From Epilithonimonas hispanica (GTDB lineage: Bacteria; Bacteroidota; Bacteroidia; Flavobacteriales; Weeksellaceae), in NCBI RefSeq assembly GCF_003385395.1, contig NZ_QNUG01000032.1:1-39826 (forward strand): a stretch of 39,826 nucleotides of DNA. Reading direction: 5' to 3'. A program made the position numbers and the translations under genes. The notes below the pieces were generated by a model that was not told the DNA's origin, searched no databases, and worked only from the letters and a program-made list of their open reading frames with translations. Below, in pieces: positions 15,805 to 22,588 of this stretch; the first letter of the stretch is position 1, and the number at the start of each line of letters is the position of its first letter.

Positions 15805-16257
15805 TTAATTGTAAATTGAAAGAATGTTACTGTTGGAATCAAAACTATAAGCATAAGTTTTTGGTGATACATTAGCTACGGCAGTTGGTTGTCCTGTTAT
15901 AAGTATCCATTCTGCATTGTCCTTTGGGCAATATACAGATGTACCGTTTTTAACTTCCAATGTTGTGTCTGTGTCTGGGCAGATATGGGGAGCGTTTCGG
16001 TCATAAATTTTGAAACCGTTGGTAACTCTCACAACAATTAATCCGCGTGTTCCAGAGCCAATCTGGTCTTCATAAATCCATCCACCAACGTTTTGTAATT
16101 TGTAATATGTGCCTAAATTCAAATTGAGCTGAGCAGATATAGTGGCATTTGGAAAACAACTCACCGTTTCGTTTCTTTCACTGCAAGAGCTGCTGAGAGT
16201 TAATAAGCTGAAAGACAATAGAAATGTAGAAGTGGATATGATTTTTTTAATTTTCAT
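15805..16257 (-). CDS. Lipoprotein with degenerate Rieske-like domain
   Basis: A 150-residue predicted lipoprotein: N-terminal hydrophobic stretch ending in a lipobox (LSSSC, C25). The rest resembles Rieske-type [2Fe-2S] domains of Bacteroidota lipoproteins in layout (IVVR, then IYDRNAP, then YCPKD, then TGQP, then LSIYN). The usual CxH and CxxH ligand boxes are broken: HIC (H91, C93) and CPKD (C110 to D113). It may therefore have lost the cluster or bind another metal. The assignment rests on layout only; function unknown. It is divergent from greA and precedes dtd on the same strand with 27 bases between. Confidence 0.7.
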   Translation of the reverse strand: MKIKKIISTSTFLLSFSLLTLSSSCSERNETVSCFPNATISAQLNLNLGTYYKLQNVGGWIYEDQIGSGTRGLIVVRVTNGFKIYDRNAPHICPDTDTTLEVKNGTSVYCPKDNAEWILITGQPTAVANVSPKTYAYSFDSNSNILSIYN

Positions 16258-16271
16258 TTCAAAATAAATTA

Positions 16272-16279
16272 TATATTTG
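16272..16279 (+). promoter_or_regulatory. Probable -7 box of the greA promoter
   Basis: TATATTTG is a perfect TAnnTTTG match 76 bases before the greA ATG. No TTG is seen at -33 (T-rich there). The predicted transcript would begin near 16285 and run through a hairpin-terminator before greA. Confidence 0.5.
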
Positions 16280-16304
16280 TAAACTCAATTCGAGACAAAA
16301 TAGT

Positions 16305-16331
16305 ATCCGGCAAAGGTCGGATTATTTTTTT
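16305..16331 (+). terminator. Leader terminator/attenuator candidate upstream of greA
   Basis: ATCCGGC (16305-16311) pairs with GTCGGAT (16316-16322) over loop AAAG (one G-T), followed by seven T's (16325-16331). No plus-strand gene lies between the SIMPL terminator and greA, so the hairpin can only act on transcripts started near 16285, i.e. the greA leader. Confidence 0.6.
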
Positions 16332-16355
16332 ATATCAACGACAAATTTTATTGTT

Positions 16356-16823
16356 ATGAACTATGTAACCAAAGAGGGTTTGGACAAAATGAAGTCCGAA
16401 CTGGAACTACTAGAAACTATAGAAAGACCAAAAATAACTCAACAGATTGCTGAGGCAAGAGACAAAGGAGATTTGTCTGAAAATGCGGAATATGATGCGG
16501 CGAAAGAAGCTCAAGGTATGTTGGAAATGAGAATCTCAAAATTAAAAGATGTTATTTCTACTTCAAAAATCATTGATGTGGCTCAATTGGATCTTAGTAA
16601 AGTTTCTATTCTTACAACTGTGAGGTTGAAAAATAACGCAACAAAAGTTGAGCAGAAATTCACTTTAGTTCCTGATAATGAAAGTGATATCAAGACTGGG
16701 AAAATTTCTATTAACACACCTATTGCTAAAGGTTTGTTAGGTAAAGTAGTTGGTGAGACTGCTGATATTGTCCTTCCAAATGGGAATAAACTTTCTTTTG
16801 AAGTTTTAGAAATTTCTTTGTAA
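16356..16823 (+). CDS. greA: Transcription elongation factor GreA
   Basis: A 155-residue factor that enters the RNA polymerase secondary channel and stimulates cleavage of backtracked RNA. The N-terminal coiled coil (about 1-75) carries the acidic tip D39 and E42 in GDLSENAEYDAAKEAQ, equivalent to D41 and E44 of E. coli GreA; the C-terminal FKBP-like domain includes ISINTPIAKGLLGK. It is preceded by a promoter box and a hairpin with T-run, suggesting transcription control in its leader. A HIT-family gene follows 58 bases later. Confidence 0.95.
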   Translation: MNYVTKEGLDKMKSELELLETIERPKITQQIAEARDKGDLSENAEYDAAKEAQGMLEMRISKLKDVISTSKIIDVAQLDLSKVSILTTVRLKNNATKVEQKFTLVPDNESDIKTGKISINTPIAKGLLGKVVGETADIVLPNGNKLSFEVLEISL

Positions 16824-16881
16824 AAAAGTTTGTATTGGTTTGATAATTGCTAAAAACTGAAAACGAATTAATTTTAATATT

Positions 16882-17271
16882 ATGAGCAGTATTTTTTCTA
16901 AAATCATCAATGGAGAAATTGATAGTTATAAAATTGCTGAAGACGAGAAGCATATTGCTTTTCTGGATGCAATGCCTCTGGTAAAAGGACATACTTTGGT
17001 TGTGCCAAAAAAAGAGATAGATCTTATTTTTGATTTGGATTCCGAAGATTATAAAGATCTTTGGGCTTTTACACAAGATATTGCTAAGCAGATAAAAAAA
17101 GCTGTTCCTTGCAAAAGAGTTGGTGTTGCGGTCGTCGGTTTAGAAGTTCCACATGCGCATATCCATCTTGTTCCGCTTAATAATATTGATGATCTTAATT
17201 TTAAAAACGTTAGGCTAATTTTCACACCAGAAGAATACAAAGAAATTCAAAAATCGATAATCAATGCATAA
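16882..17271 (+). CDS. HIT family nucleotide-binding protein
   Basis: A 129-residue histidine-triad hydrolase with the catalytic HAHIHLV motif (H91, H93, H95) and the family N-terminus SIFSKIINGEI. Members hydrolyse nucleoside phosphoramidates or dinucleoside polyphosphates; closest in style to HinT/Hit proteins. It follows greA on the same strand and ends at a terminator, so the two probably form a greA-HIT unit. Confidence 0.92.
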   Translation: MSSIFSKIINGEIDSYKIAEDEKHIAFLDAMPLVKGHTLVVPKKEIDLIFDLDSEDYKDLWAFTQDIAKQIKKAVPCKRVGVAVVGLEVPHAHIHLVPLNNIDDLNFKNVRLIFTPEEYKEIQKSIINA

Positions 17272-17296
17272 AAGAAGTTTCTAACTTCTTTTTTTT
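17272..17296 (+). terminator. Terminator after the HIT gene
   Basis: AAGAAGTT (17272-17279) and AACTTCTT (17283-17290) pair over a 3-base loop, followed by T's to 17296, directly after the stop codon. Confidence 0.75.
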
Positions 17297-17320
17297 AATT
17301 AATAGAATTCAAATTATAAT

Positions 17321-18505
17321 ATGAATCCAAATCAATGTTCATTTTGTGGAAGAAAAAAGAATGAAGTTCAAATTCTGATTTCTGGTCAAAATGGCTTTAT
17401 ATGTGAAAACTGTATAGAACAGGCTCATGCGATTGTAAAAGACAGCGCAACTACTAACTCCGAAAATACAATGGCATCATCTCTTGAAGAATTAAAGAAA
17501 CCAAGAGAAATCAAAGCTTTTCTTGATGAGTATGTCATTGGGCAAGATCAAGCAAAAAAACAATTGTCCATCGCTGTTTATAATCATTACAAAAGATTAC
17601 TCCATGCCAAAAATGAAAATCGTGAAGTAGAGATAGAAAAGTCCAATATCATCATGATTGGTGAGACCGGAACAGGAAAAACTTTGTTGGCAAAAACAAT
17701 TGCAAAACAGTTGAACGTTCCTTTTTGTATCGTAGATGCTACAATTCTTACAGAGGCAGGTTATGTTGGGGAAGATGTAGAAAGTATTCTTTCCAGATTG
17801 CTGATGGTTGCAGATTATGATGTTGAAAAAGCAGAAAGAGGAATAGTTTTTATAGATGAAATTGATAAAATTGCAAGAAAGTCTGATAATCCAAGTATTA
17901 CAAGAGATGTTTCTGGCGAGGGTGTTCAGCAAGGGCTTTTGAAGCTTTTGGAAGGGAGTATTGTAAATGTTCCGCCTCAAGGTGGTCGTAAGCATCCAGA
18001 TCAAAAATATATCCAAGTCAACACTCAGAATATTCTTTTCATTGCTGGTGGTGCTTTTGATGGGATGACGGAGATTATCGAGAGAAGATTGAACAAGCAA
18101 GCAATTGGTTTCTCTAAAGATAAATTGGAAAAAACTGATGATGAAGATTATATCCTAAGTCAAATCAATGCGATCGATTTGAAGAGTTTTGGTCTGATAC
18201 CTGAGCTTTTGGGAAGATTTCCGATCATTACTTATCTGGAAAAACTTACAAAAGATGTTCTGGTAAGGATTATGAAAGAACCAAAGAACTCTATTGTAAA
18301 TCAGTTTACAGAGCTTTTCAAAATGGATGATGTGAAATTAGAATTTACAGATAAAGCCATAGAGGAAATTGTAGAAGATACGATGAATAAAGGTCTTGGT
18401 GCAAGAGGGCTAAGAGGTACAACAGAAAAAATACTGGAAGATTATATGTTTAATATTGACAATGAGACCAATGTGAAAATTGAAACTATATTAAGAGATT
18501 TTTAA
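17321..18505 (+). CDS. clpX: ATP-dependent Clp protease ATP-binding subunit ClpX
   Basis: A 394-residue AAA+ unfoldase that feeds substrates to ClpP. The N-terminal zinc finger uses C6, C9, C28 and C31; Walker A is GETGTGKT (114-121), Walker B IVFIDE (175-180), pore loop GYVGED (147-152), RKHPDQ (223-228), and the ClpP-docking IGF loop at 262-264. The C-terminal small domain (GLGARGLRGTTE) is intact. No clpP is next to it, so ClpP must be encoded elsewhere. Confidence 0.96.
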   Translation: MNPNQCSFCGRKKNEVQILISGQNGFICENCIEQAHAIVKDSATTNSENTMASSLEELKKPREIKAFLDEYVIGQDQAKKQLSIAVYNHYKRLLHAKNENREVEIEKSNIIMIGETGTGKTLLAKTIAKQLNVPFCIVDATILTEAGYVGEDVESILSRLLMVADYDVEKAERGIVFIDEIDKIARKSDNPSITRDVSGEGVQQGLLKLLEGSIVNVPPQGGRKHPDQKYIQVNTQNILFIAGGAFDGMTEIIERRLNKQAIGFSKDKLEKTDDEDYILSQINAIDLKSFGLIPELLGRFPIITYLEKLTKDVLVRIMKEPKNSIVNQFTELFKMDDVKLEFTDKAIEEIVEDTMNKGLGARGLRGTTEKILEDYMFNIDNETNVKIETILRDF

Positions 18506-18542
18506 TTTTTAACAGTCATCTTATTAATTGTCAAAAATTTAA

Positions 18543-18550
18543 TATCTTTG
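18543..18550 (+). promoter_or_regulatory. -7 box upstream of the T9SS surface protein gene
   Basis: TATCTTTG, a perfect TAnnTTTG, 29 bases before the ATG. The only nearby TTG (18528-18530) is 12 bases away, closer than usual. Confidence 0.45.
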
Positions 18551-18579
18551 TAGAATAAAAACACACAAAAAATAACACG

Positions 18580-20601
18580 ATGATAAAAAAAGTATTTATT
18601 GCTAAATTACTATTGTTCTACTGTGTAGGATTTTCCCAAAATAAAAATATATTAACCTATGTTGGTGGCTCTGCGCTTGTTACTGTCCAGAGTAATACAA
18701 TAGTTTATAATGGTGGCGGTTTTCAAACAGCAAATACTGCTGTAGTGAATAATTCTGGAAACATTATGATTAATGGTACTTCAGCAGATGGATTGAAAAT
18801 TGATGCAGGATCTACGTTCAAAATGGTAGCTTCTACATCTGCTCCAGCAACAGATTATGGGCAACTGTATATCACAGGAATTCTTCAGGATGATATTTCA
18901 GGAAAAGTTAGTAAAGAATATACTTCTGAATTTCTAAATGGTAATACCACAGAAAATACAGGAAGACAGCAAATAGGATTACCTTTTTATAATTTTACTA
19001 TAGCAGAATTAGAAAGTATTTTTGGAGCTGGTAAACTTAATGTAACCAATACTACAAATAATTCTTCAGGGCGTTTTAACGTTGCTTCTGCTTTTTGGTG
19101 GAATAATGCAAGAGCTCGTTTTGACCAAATTGCATATGGCGGAACAGCTTACGATGCTGCGGGTAGCCCTAATGCTGCTTTTATTAGGCCTACAACTTAC
19201 TATATCTTACCTAGAAGAACCGCTGCAAGCACAGCTGCTTTTTGGGTTCCAAACGGTGAAATTAAAACATTTGTAGGTACACCTGTGTCTGATCAACTTA
19301 CGACTAATGTTGAAGTTGATTTATCGGGAGGATACACAGGAAGTTTTGGTACAAATGGTAACGGTTCAAATTATTTTGGCGAAAAATATTATAGTTACAT
19401 AGACGATCCTTTTGCTTCTAAAGAACCAAATTGGGATGATACTGGTTATGCTCGTAACCTATATCAAATGTCAAATCCTTTTTTAACTAATTTGGATTTA
19501 AAATATATAGCGCAAAATGAAGCAGGTAATCTAAGTGATGGCAATAATATAACGGATCTTGTTGGTGTAGCATATTATACTTCTGGAAATGTTTCTTGGG
19601 CTATCAGAACAGGTTCTACGTATTCTACAGCGCTTATGGTGACGTTATCAGCGGGGTATTTCCAAGCTGGAGATACGCGTGCTACTGTCATTAGACCACT
19701 GGGCGCATTTATGGTGAAATTAAGTTCTAATACTGCTCAAACTATAAACTTCAATGGAACACGTAGATTCAAATATTCCTCAAGAGCTAGTGGAGTTCCG
19801 AATGGCGTAAGTGCAGCCAGATCTTCTTCCGAAAATGGAGATGAAAATGGAAGTACTGATGATATCCCAGCAGACAAAATTGTTAAACAGGTCGCAGTTG
19901 TAATGTATGATCAAGAAGGAGATGAGTTAGATAGAACATACTACGCTGTTTCCCCTTCAGCAATTACGGGTAAAAATGAGTTAGCAAATCTTCAAGCCTA
20001 CAGTGCTGAAAAAAAGATATATACTAGAGAAGAGCAGGTAGATGGTGGATTAGATGTTAATTATGGAGATAATTTATATATCAATGAGGCTAATGAAATA
20101 GATTTCAAATCAAAACAAATTCCTCTTTATATAGATTATTCGGATGAGCCATATCAATTGAAATTCGAAGTTTATGAGAAAGGAGACAGAGTGGAAGATG
20201 GGTTGTCTAATGGGAATAGTTTTTATTTTAAAAATCCTCAAGGTCAATTTATTAAAATTGTAGATGGAGCAAGTATTTCAATGAATGGTAGCCATGCAAA
20301 TTTAGGATTATACTATGGAGAGCCAGTTGGAAGTGGGACTTTAGGAGTAGATAACTTCAGTAACTCTCAAACTATTATAGCAAAGAAAGACGCAAACTGG
20401 GTTGTTAGATTTGCGAAAAATTGGAAAAATGCCAATGTTGAAGTTTATTCCGCAGCAGGACAGCTTCTTCATTCTAAATCGCAAATTTCAACTGGTTCTG
20501 ATTATTCTATCCCTTTGGGCTCTCAAATAAAAAGTACTTTTCTTGTAAAAGCTACTTCAGAAAAAGGAGAAGTTATTATCAGAAAAATTATTAATTATTA
20601 G
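18580..20601 (+). CDS. T9SS-sorted surface protein of unknown function
   Basis: A 673-residue secreted protein. Residues 1-19 are a signal peptide (CVGFSQ), then a beta-rich, Asn/Thr/Ser/Gly-rich body with simple words repeated (NNSGN, GGS, TNNSSG). The last 75-80 residues look like a T9SS C-terminal sorting domain (WVVRFAKNWKNANVEVYSAAGQLLHSK, split here only for style; ending IIRKIINY). It should be exported by SprA and attached to or released from the surface. No enzyme motif is visible; a structural or adhesin-like role is a guess. The next gene, 18 bases later, encodes a small membrane protein and probably shares its mRNA. Confidence 0.8.
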   Translation: MIKKVFIAKLLLFYCVGFSQNKNILTYVGGSALVTVQSNTIVYNGGGFQTANTAVVNNSGNIMINGTSADGLKIDAGSTFKMVASTSAPATDYGQLYITGILQDDISGKVSKEYTSEFLNGNTTENTGRQQIGLPFYNFTIAELESIFGAGKLNVTNTTNNSSGRFNVASAFWWNNARARFDQIAYGGTAYDAAGSPNAAFIRPTTYYILPRRTAASTAAFWVPNGEIKTFVGTPVSDQLTTNVEVDLSGGYTGSFGTNGNGSNYFGEKYYSYIDDPFASKEPNWDDTGYARNLYQMSNPFLTNLDLKYIAQNEAGNLSDGNNITDLVGVAYYTSGNVSWAIRTGSTYSTALMVTLSAGYFQAGDTRATVIRPLGAFMVKLSSNTAQTINFNGTRRFKYSSRASGVPNGVSAARSSSENGDENGSTDDIPADKIVKQVAVVMYDQEGDELDRTYYAVSPSAITGKNELANLQAYSAEKKIYTREEQVDGGLDVNYGDNLYINEANEIDFKSKQIPLYIDYSDEPYQLKFEVYEKGDRVEDGLSNGNSFYFKNPQGQFIKIVDGASISMNGSHANLGLYYGEPVGSGTLGVDNFSNSQTIIAKKDANWVVRFAKNWKNANVEVYSAAGQLLHSKSQISTGSDYSIPLGSQIKSTFLVKATSEKGEVIIRKIINY

Positions 20602-20619
20602 AACACACAAAACCTACAC

Positions 20620-20844
20620 ATGATGACTAAAATACCAAAAAAAACTTACACTTTCTTATTAGTGTTAATAAGTGTATTGAGTTTTGCTCAATCTGTTCCA
20701 ACTCCGCCAGATTCACCAGAATCTGGAGATATTGGAGCTTATCCAGCATCTCCGATAGACGCATATACTTTTGTTCTTTTTTTTATAGCAATTATGATGA
20801 TTGTTTATTTTGCTCTAAAATCAAGAAAAAGTATTATAGAATAA
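20620..20844 (+). CDS. Small signal-peptide-plus-TM protein linked to a T9SS substrate
   Basis: A 74-residue protein: signal peptide to about residue 24 (VLSFAQ), a Pro-rich linker (SVPTPPDSPES), one membrane helix (about 51-66, FVLFFIAIMMIVYFAL) and a short basic tail (KSRKS). Two adjacent ATGs make the first residue uncertain. It sits 18 bases after the T9SS surface-protein gene and is closed by a terminator. Similar short proteins with a Pro-rich segment and a single helix are often seen next to secreted proteins in flavobacteria; function unknown. Confidence 0.75.
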   Translation: MMTKIPKKTYTFLLVLISVLSFAQSVPTPPDSPESGDIGAYPASPIDAYTFVLFFIAIMMIVYFALKSRKSIIE

Positions 20845-20866
20845 ATTATATTTTTTTAATATTTTA

Positions 20867-20894
20867 AAAACTCACTTTTTAGTGGGTTTTTTTT
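20867..20894 (+). terminator. Terminator after the small membrane protein gene
   Basis: AAAACTCACT pairs with AGTGGGTTTT over loop TTTT (one G-T), followed by T's to 20894. Confidence 0.8.
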
Positions 20895-20905
20895 ATTTTT
20901 ACTCA

Positions 20906-22186
20906 ATGAAAAAATTATTATTAGCGAGTTCTTTTATACTGTCTACTTATTCATTTGCGCAATTTAATGTAAAAGTAGATATTCCAACATATCTAGCAGA
21001 TTCCGAAGTTTATTTATACGGTTTCAATGGTTCTAAAGAAATATTATATTCTAAAGCGAAAATCTCCAACAATGTAGCTCTATTCAAGGTTGATAAACAA
21101 TATGTTGGTATGATGAGAGCTTTTTTTAAAAAGTCCAATTCATCAGTTAATATGGTTTCTGAGAACAAGGATGTTAATTTGAAAATTGAACTTGATTCAA
21201 AAAATAAAATATCCAATGTTGTTTTTCAAGATCCGGTTAATCAACTCTTTAGTAACGAGGTTGAATTTCAGAAAAAGCAAGAATTGATTCTCCCAGCTCT
21301 CATTCAAATAAAAGATTACTATAGGCCATCAGAAAGTTTTTATAAATCTTTGGAAACAGAAATTAATGCACTTTCCAATAAAGATCAGGCTGCCTATGAA
21401 AATCATCCCTTTCTAGAATATTTTAATAAAAACCAAAAATATTCTAACCAAGAAAAAATTGCTGAGCTAAAAGCTGAAGATTTTATCAATTTTTATTCAA
21501 AATCTGGCGAATATCTGGAAACTTCTTCAATCCTGAAGCCTTCTTTGATTAATTTTCTAAATGTTTCAAAAGCTAATGTCGAAGGCAATGTTGATAAGCT
21601 TCTTGAAGCAGTTAATCTAGAAACACCTAGAGGGCAAACTATTTTGTCAGAATTGATTGAGATTTTCAATACATATGGGATGGATAAATTGAAAGATAAA
21701 TATCTTACAGAGGCCAATAATTTGAAATGTACAATCAATGACAGATTAGCATCTACCATAAAGGCGAATAAGAATACCGAAATAGGTGCAAAAATGCCGA
21801 ATATCAATTTTGTAAACGCAATCCATACAAAAGCTAAATCGCTTTACGATATCAACGCGTCAAAGAAAATCGTTGTTTTCTGGTCATCAACTTGTTCACA
21901 CTGCGAGGCGGAATTGCCTAAGCTTTTAGAAAAATATGATAACTTGAAATCTCAGAACATCGAGATAGTAGGTTTTTCTTTGGATAATAGCTTAGAAGAC
22001 TTTAAAGCTAAAGCAAATCTGTATCCTTGGATTAATGATTCTGAAGGAAAAGGTTGGTATAGTTCTTACGGAGATATTTATAATATTGTTGCGACTCCTA
22101 CTTACTTTATCTTAGGTTCTGATAATAAGATTATTAGCAAACCAAATCATGTTGCAGATGTTTTAGATTATTTAAAAGTTAATTAA
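20906..22186 (+). CDS. TlpA-family thiol-disulfide protein with long N-terminal region
   Basis: A 426-residue secreted protein: signal peptide 1-19 (STYSFAQ), an N-terminal region (about 20-290) of the kind found in Bacteroidota TlpA/DUF4369 proteins, then a thioredoxin-like domain (about 290-426) with CSHC (C330, C333) in FWSSTCSHCEAELP and cis-Pro near 398 (ATPTYF). It probably reduces or exchanges disulfides in the periplasm. I chose the ATG of MKKLLLASS; an upstream TTG lies within the preceding terminator. Transcribed apart from the T9SS gene pair. tRNA-Met follows. Confidence 0.88.
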   Translation: MKKLLLASSFILSTYSFAQFNVKVDIPTYLADSEVYLYGFNGSKEILYSKAKISNNVALFKVDKQYVGMMRAFFKKSNSSVNMVSENKDVNLKIELDSKNKISNVVFQDPVNQLFSNEVEFQKKQELILPALIQIKDYYRPSESFYKSLETEINALSNKDQAAYENHPFLEYFNKNQKYSNQEKIAELKAEDFINFYSKSGEYLETSSILKPSLINFLNVSKANVEGNVDKLLEAVNLETPRGQTILSELIEIFNTYGMDKLKDKYLTEANNLKCTINDRLASTIKANKNTEIGAKMPNINFVNAIHTKAKSLYDINASKKIVVFWSSTCSHCEAELPKLLEKYDNLKSQNIEIVGFSLDNSLEDFKAKANLYPWINDSEGKGWYSSYGDIYNIVATPTYFILGSDNKIISKPNHVADVLDYLKVN

Positions 22187-22190
22187 AAGT

Positions 22191-22220
22191 TTGTGGGATT
22201 GCAAATTATCCTTATATTTG
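22191..22220 (+). promoter_or_regulatory. Promoter of the tRNA-Met gene
   Basis: TTG at 22191-22193, 19-base spacer, then TATATTTG at 22213-22220. The tRNA begins at 22233. Confidence 0.75.
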
Positions 22221-22232
22221 CACCACAAAAAT

Positions 22233-22306
22233 GGCGAGGTAGCTCAGTTGGTTAGAGCGCAGGATTCATAACCCTGAGGTCACGGGTTCAATTCCCGTCT
22301 TCGCTA
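22233..22306 (+). tRNA. tRNA-Met (CAT anticodon, elongator type)
   Basis: A 74-base cloverleaf: acceptor GGCGAGG/CTTCGCT, D-arm GCTC-GAGC, anticodon loop TTCATAA, T-arm ACGGG/CCCGT with loop TTCAATT. The anticodon is CAT. It lacks the GGG/CCC anticodon stem of initiator tRNA and does not look like the Ile2 (CAT) tRNA, so elongator Met is preferred. The 3' CCA is not encoded. The A31-C39 mismatch and G1-U72 wobble are visible. Confidence 0.95.
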
Positions 22307-22310
22307 CTAG

Positions 22311-22346
22311 AAACTCTTTTCTTTTAAATAAGAAAGGAGTTTTTTT
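22311..22346 (+). terminator. Terminator after tRNA-Met
   Basis: 13-base arms AAACTCTTTTCTT and AAGAAAGGAGTTT (one T-G) over loop TTAAAT, then T's to 22346. Confidence 0.8.
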
Positions 22347-22469
22347 GTTTTTAGGGATGTGTGTTAATTATTGCTTCTTTATGAAGCACTTAATCAAAAA
22401 AAATGTTTTTAGTAAAGATTTGATTATTAGATTAATTAAAAATAAATTAAATTATTTCTTTAAAAACAT

Positions 22470-22500
22470 TTGGTGGTTATATTTGGGTGTTGTATTTTTG
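22470..22500 (+). promoter_or_regulatory. Promoter of an orphan transcription unit
   Basis: TTTG/TTG at 22469-22472, 20-base spacer, then TATTTTTG at 22493-22500. No ORF follows on this strand before the terminator at 22560-22588. Confidence 0.7.
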
Positions 22501-22504
22501 CAGG

Positions 22505-22588
22505 GCTTTTGAGACAATCACTCAGGAGCAATAAATTTTTTTTCATCATTTGTGTTTTTAGAATCGTACCTAGTACGATTCTTTTTTT
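22505..22588 (+). ncRNA. Candidate small non-coding RNA
   Basis: Predicted RNA of about 84 bases between the promoter at 22470-22500 and a strong terminator. Its 5' end would be a 9-bp hairpin (GCTTTTGAG 22505-22513 with CTCAGGAGC 22521-22529, two G-U pairs, 7-base loop ACAATCA), then a U-rich linker, then the 10-bp terminator hairpin. This layout is typical of trans-acting small RNAs. No credible plus-strand ORF exists. The 3' end overlaps the end of the DUF3810 gene. Not identified with any known family. Confidence 0.5.
22560..22588 (+). terminator. Plus-strand terminator overlapping the 3' end of the DUF3810 gene
   Basis: AGAATCGTAC pairs perfectly with GTACGATTCT over loop CTA, followed by T's to 22588. 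On the minus strand the same stem holds the DUF3810 stop and last codons and has no T-run after it, so it acts for plus-strand transcription. Confidence 0.8.

Noticed and set aside
22459-22548. Minus-strand 29-codon ORF opposite the candidate small RNA (starts MMKKNLLLL)
   Set aside because: Short, no promoter box on that strand, and no recognisable protein features beyond a hydrophobic run.
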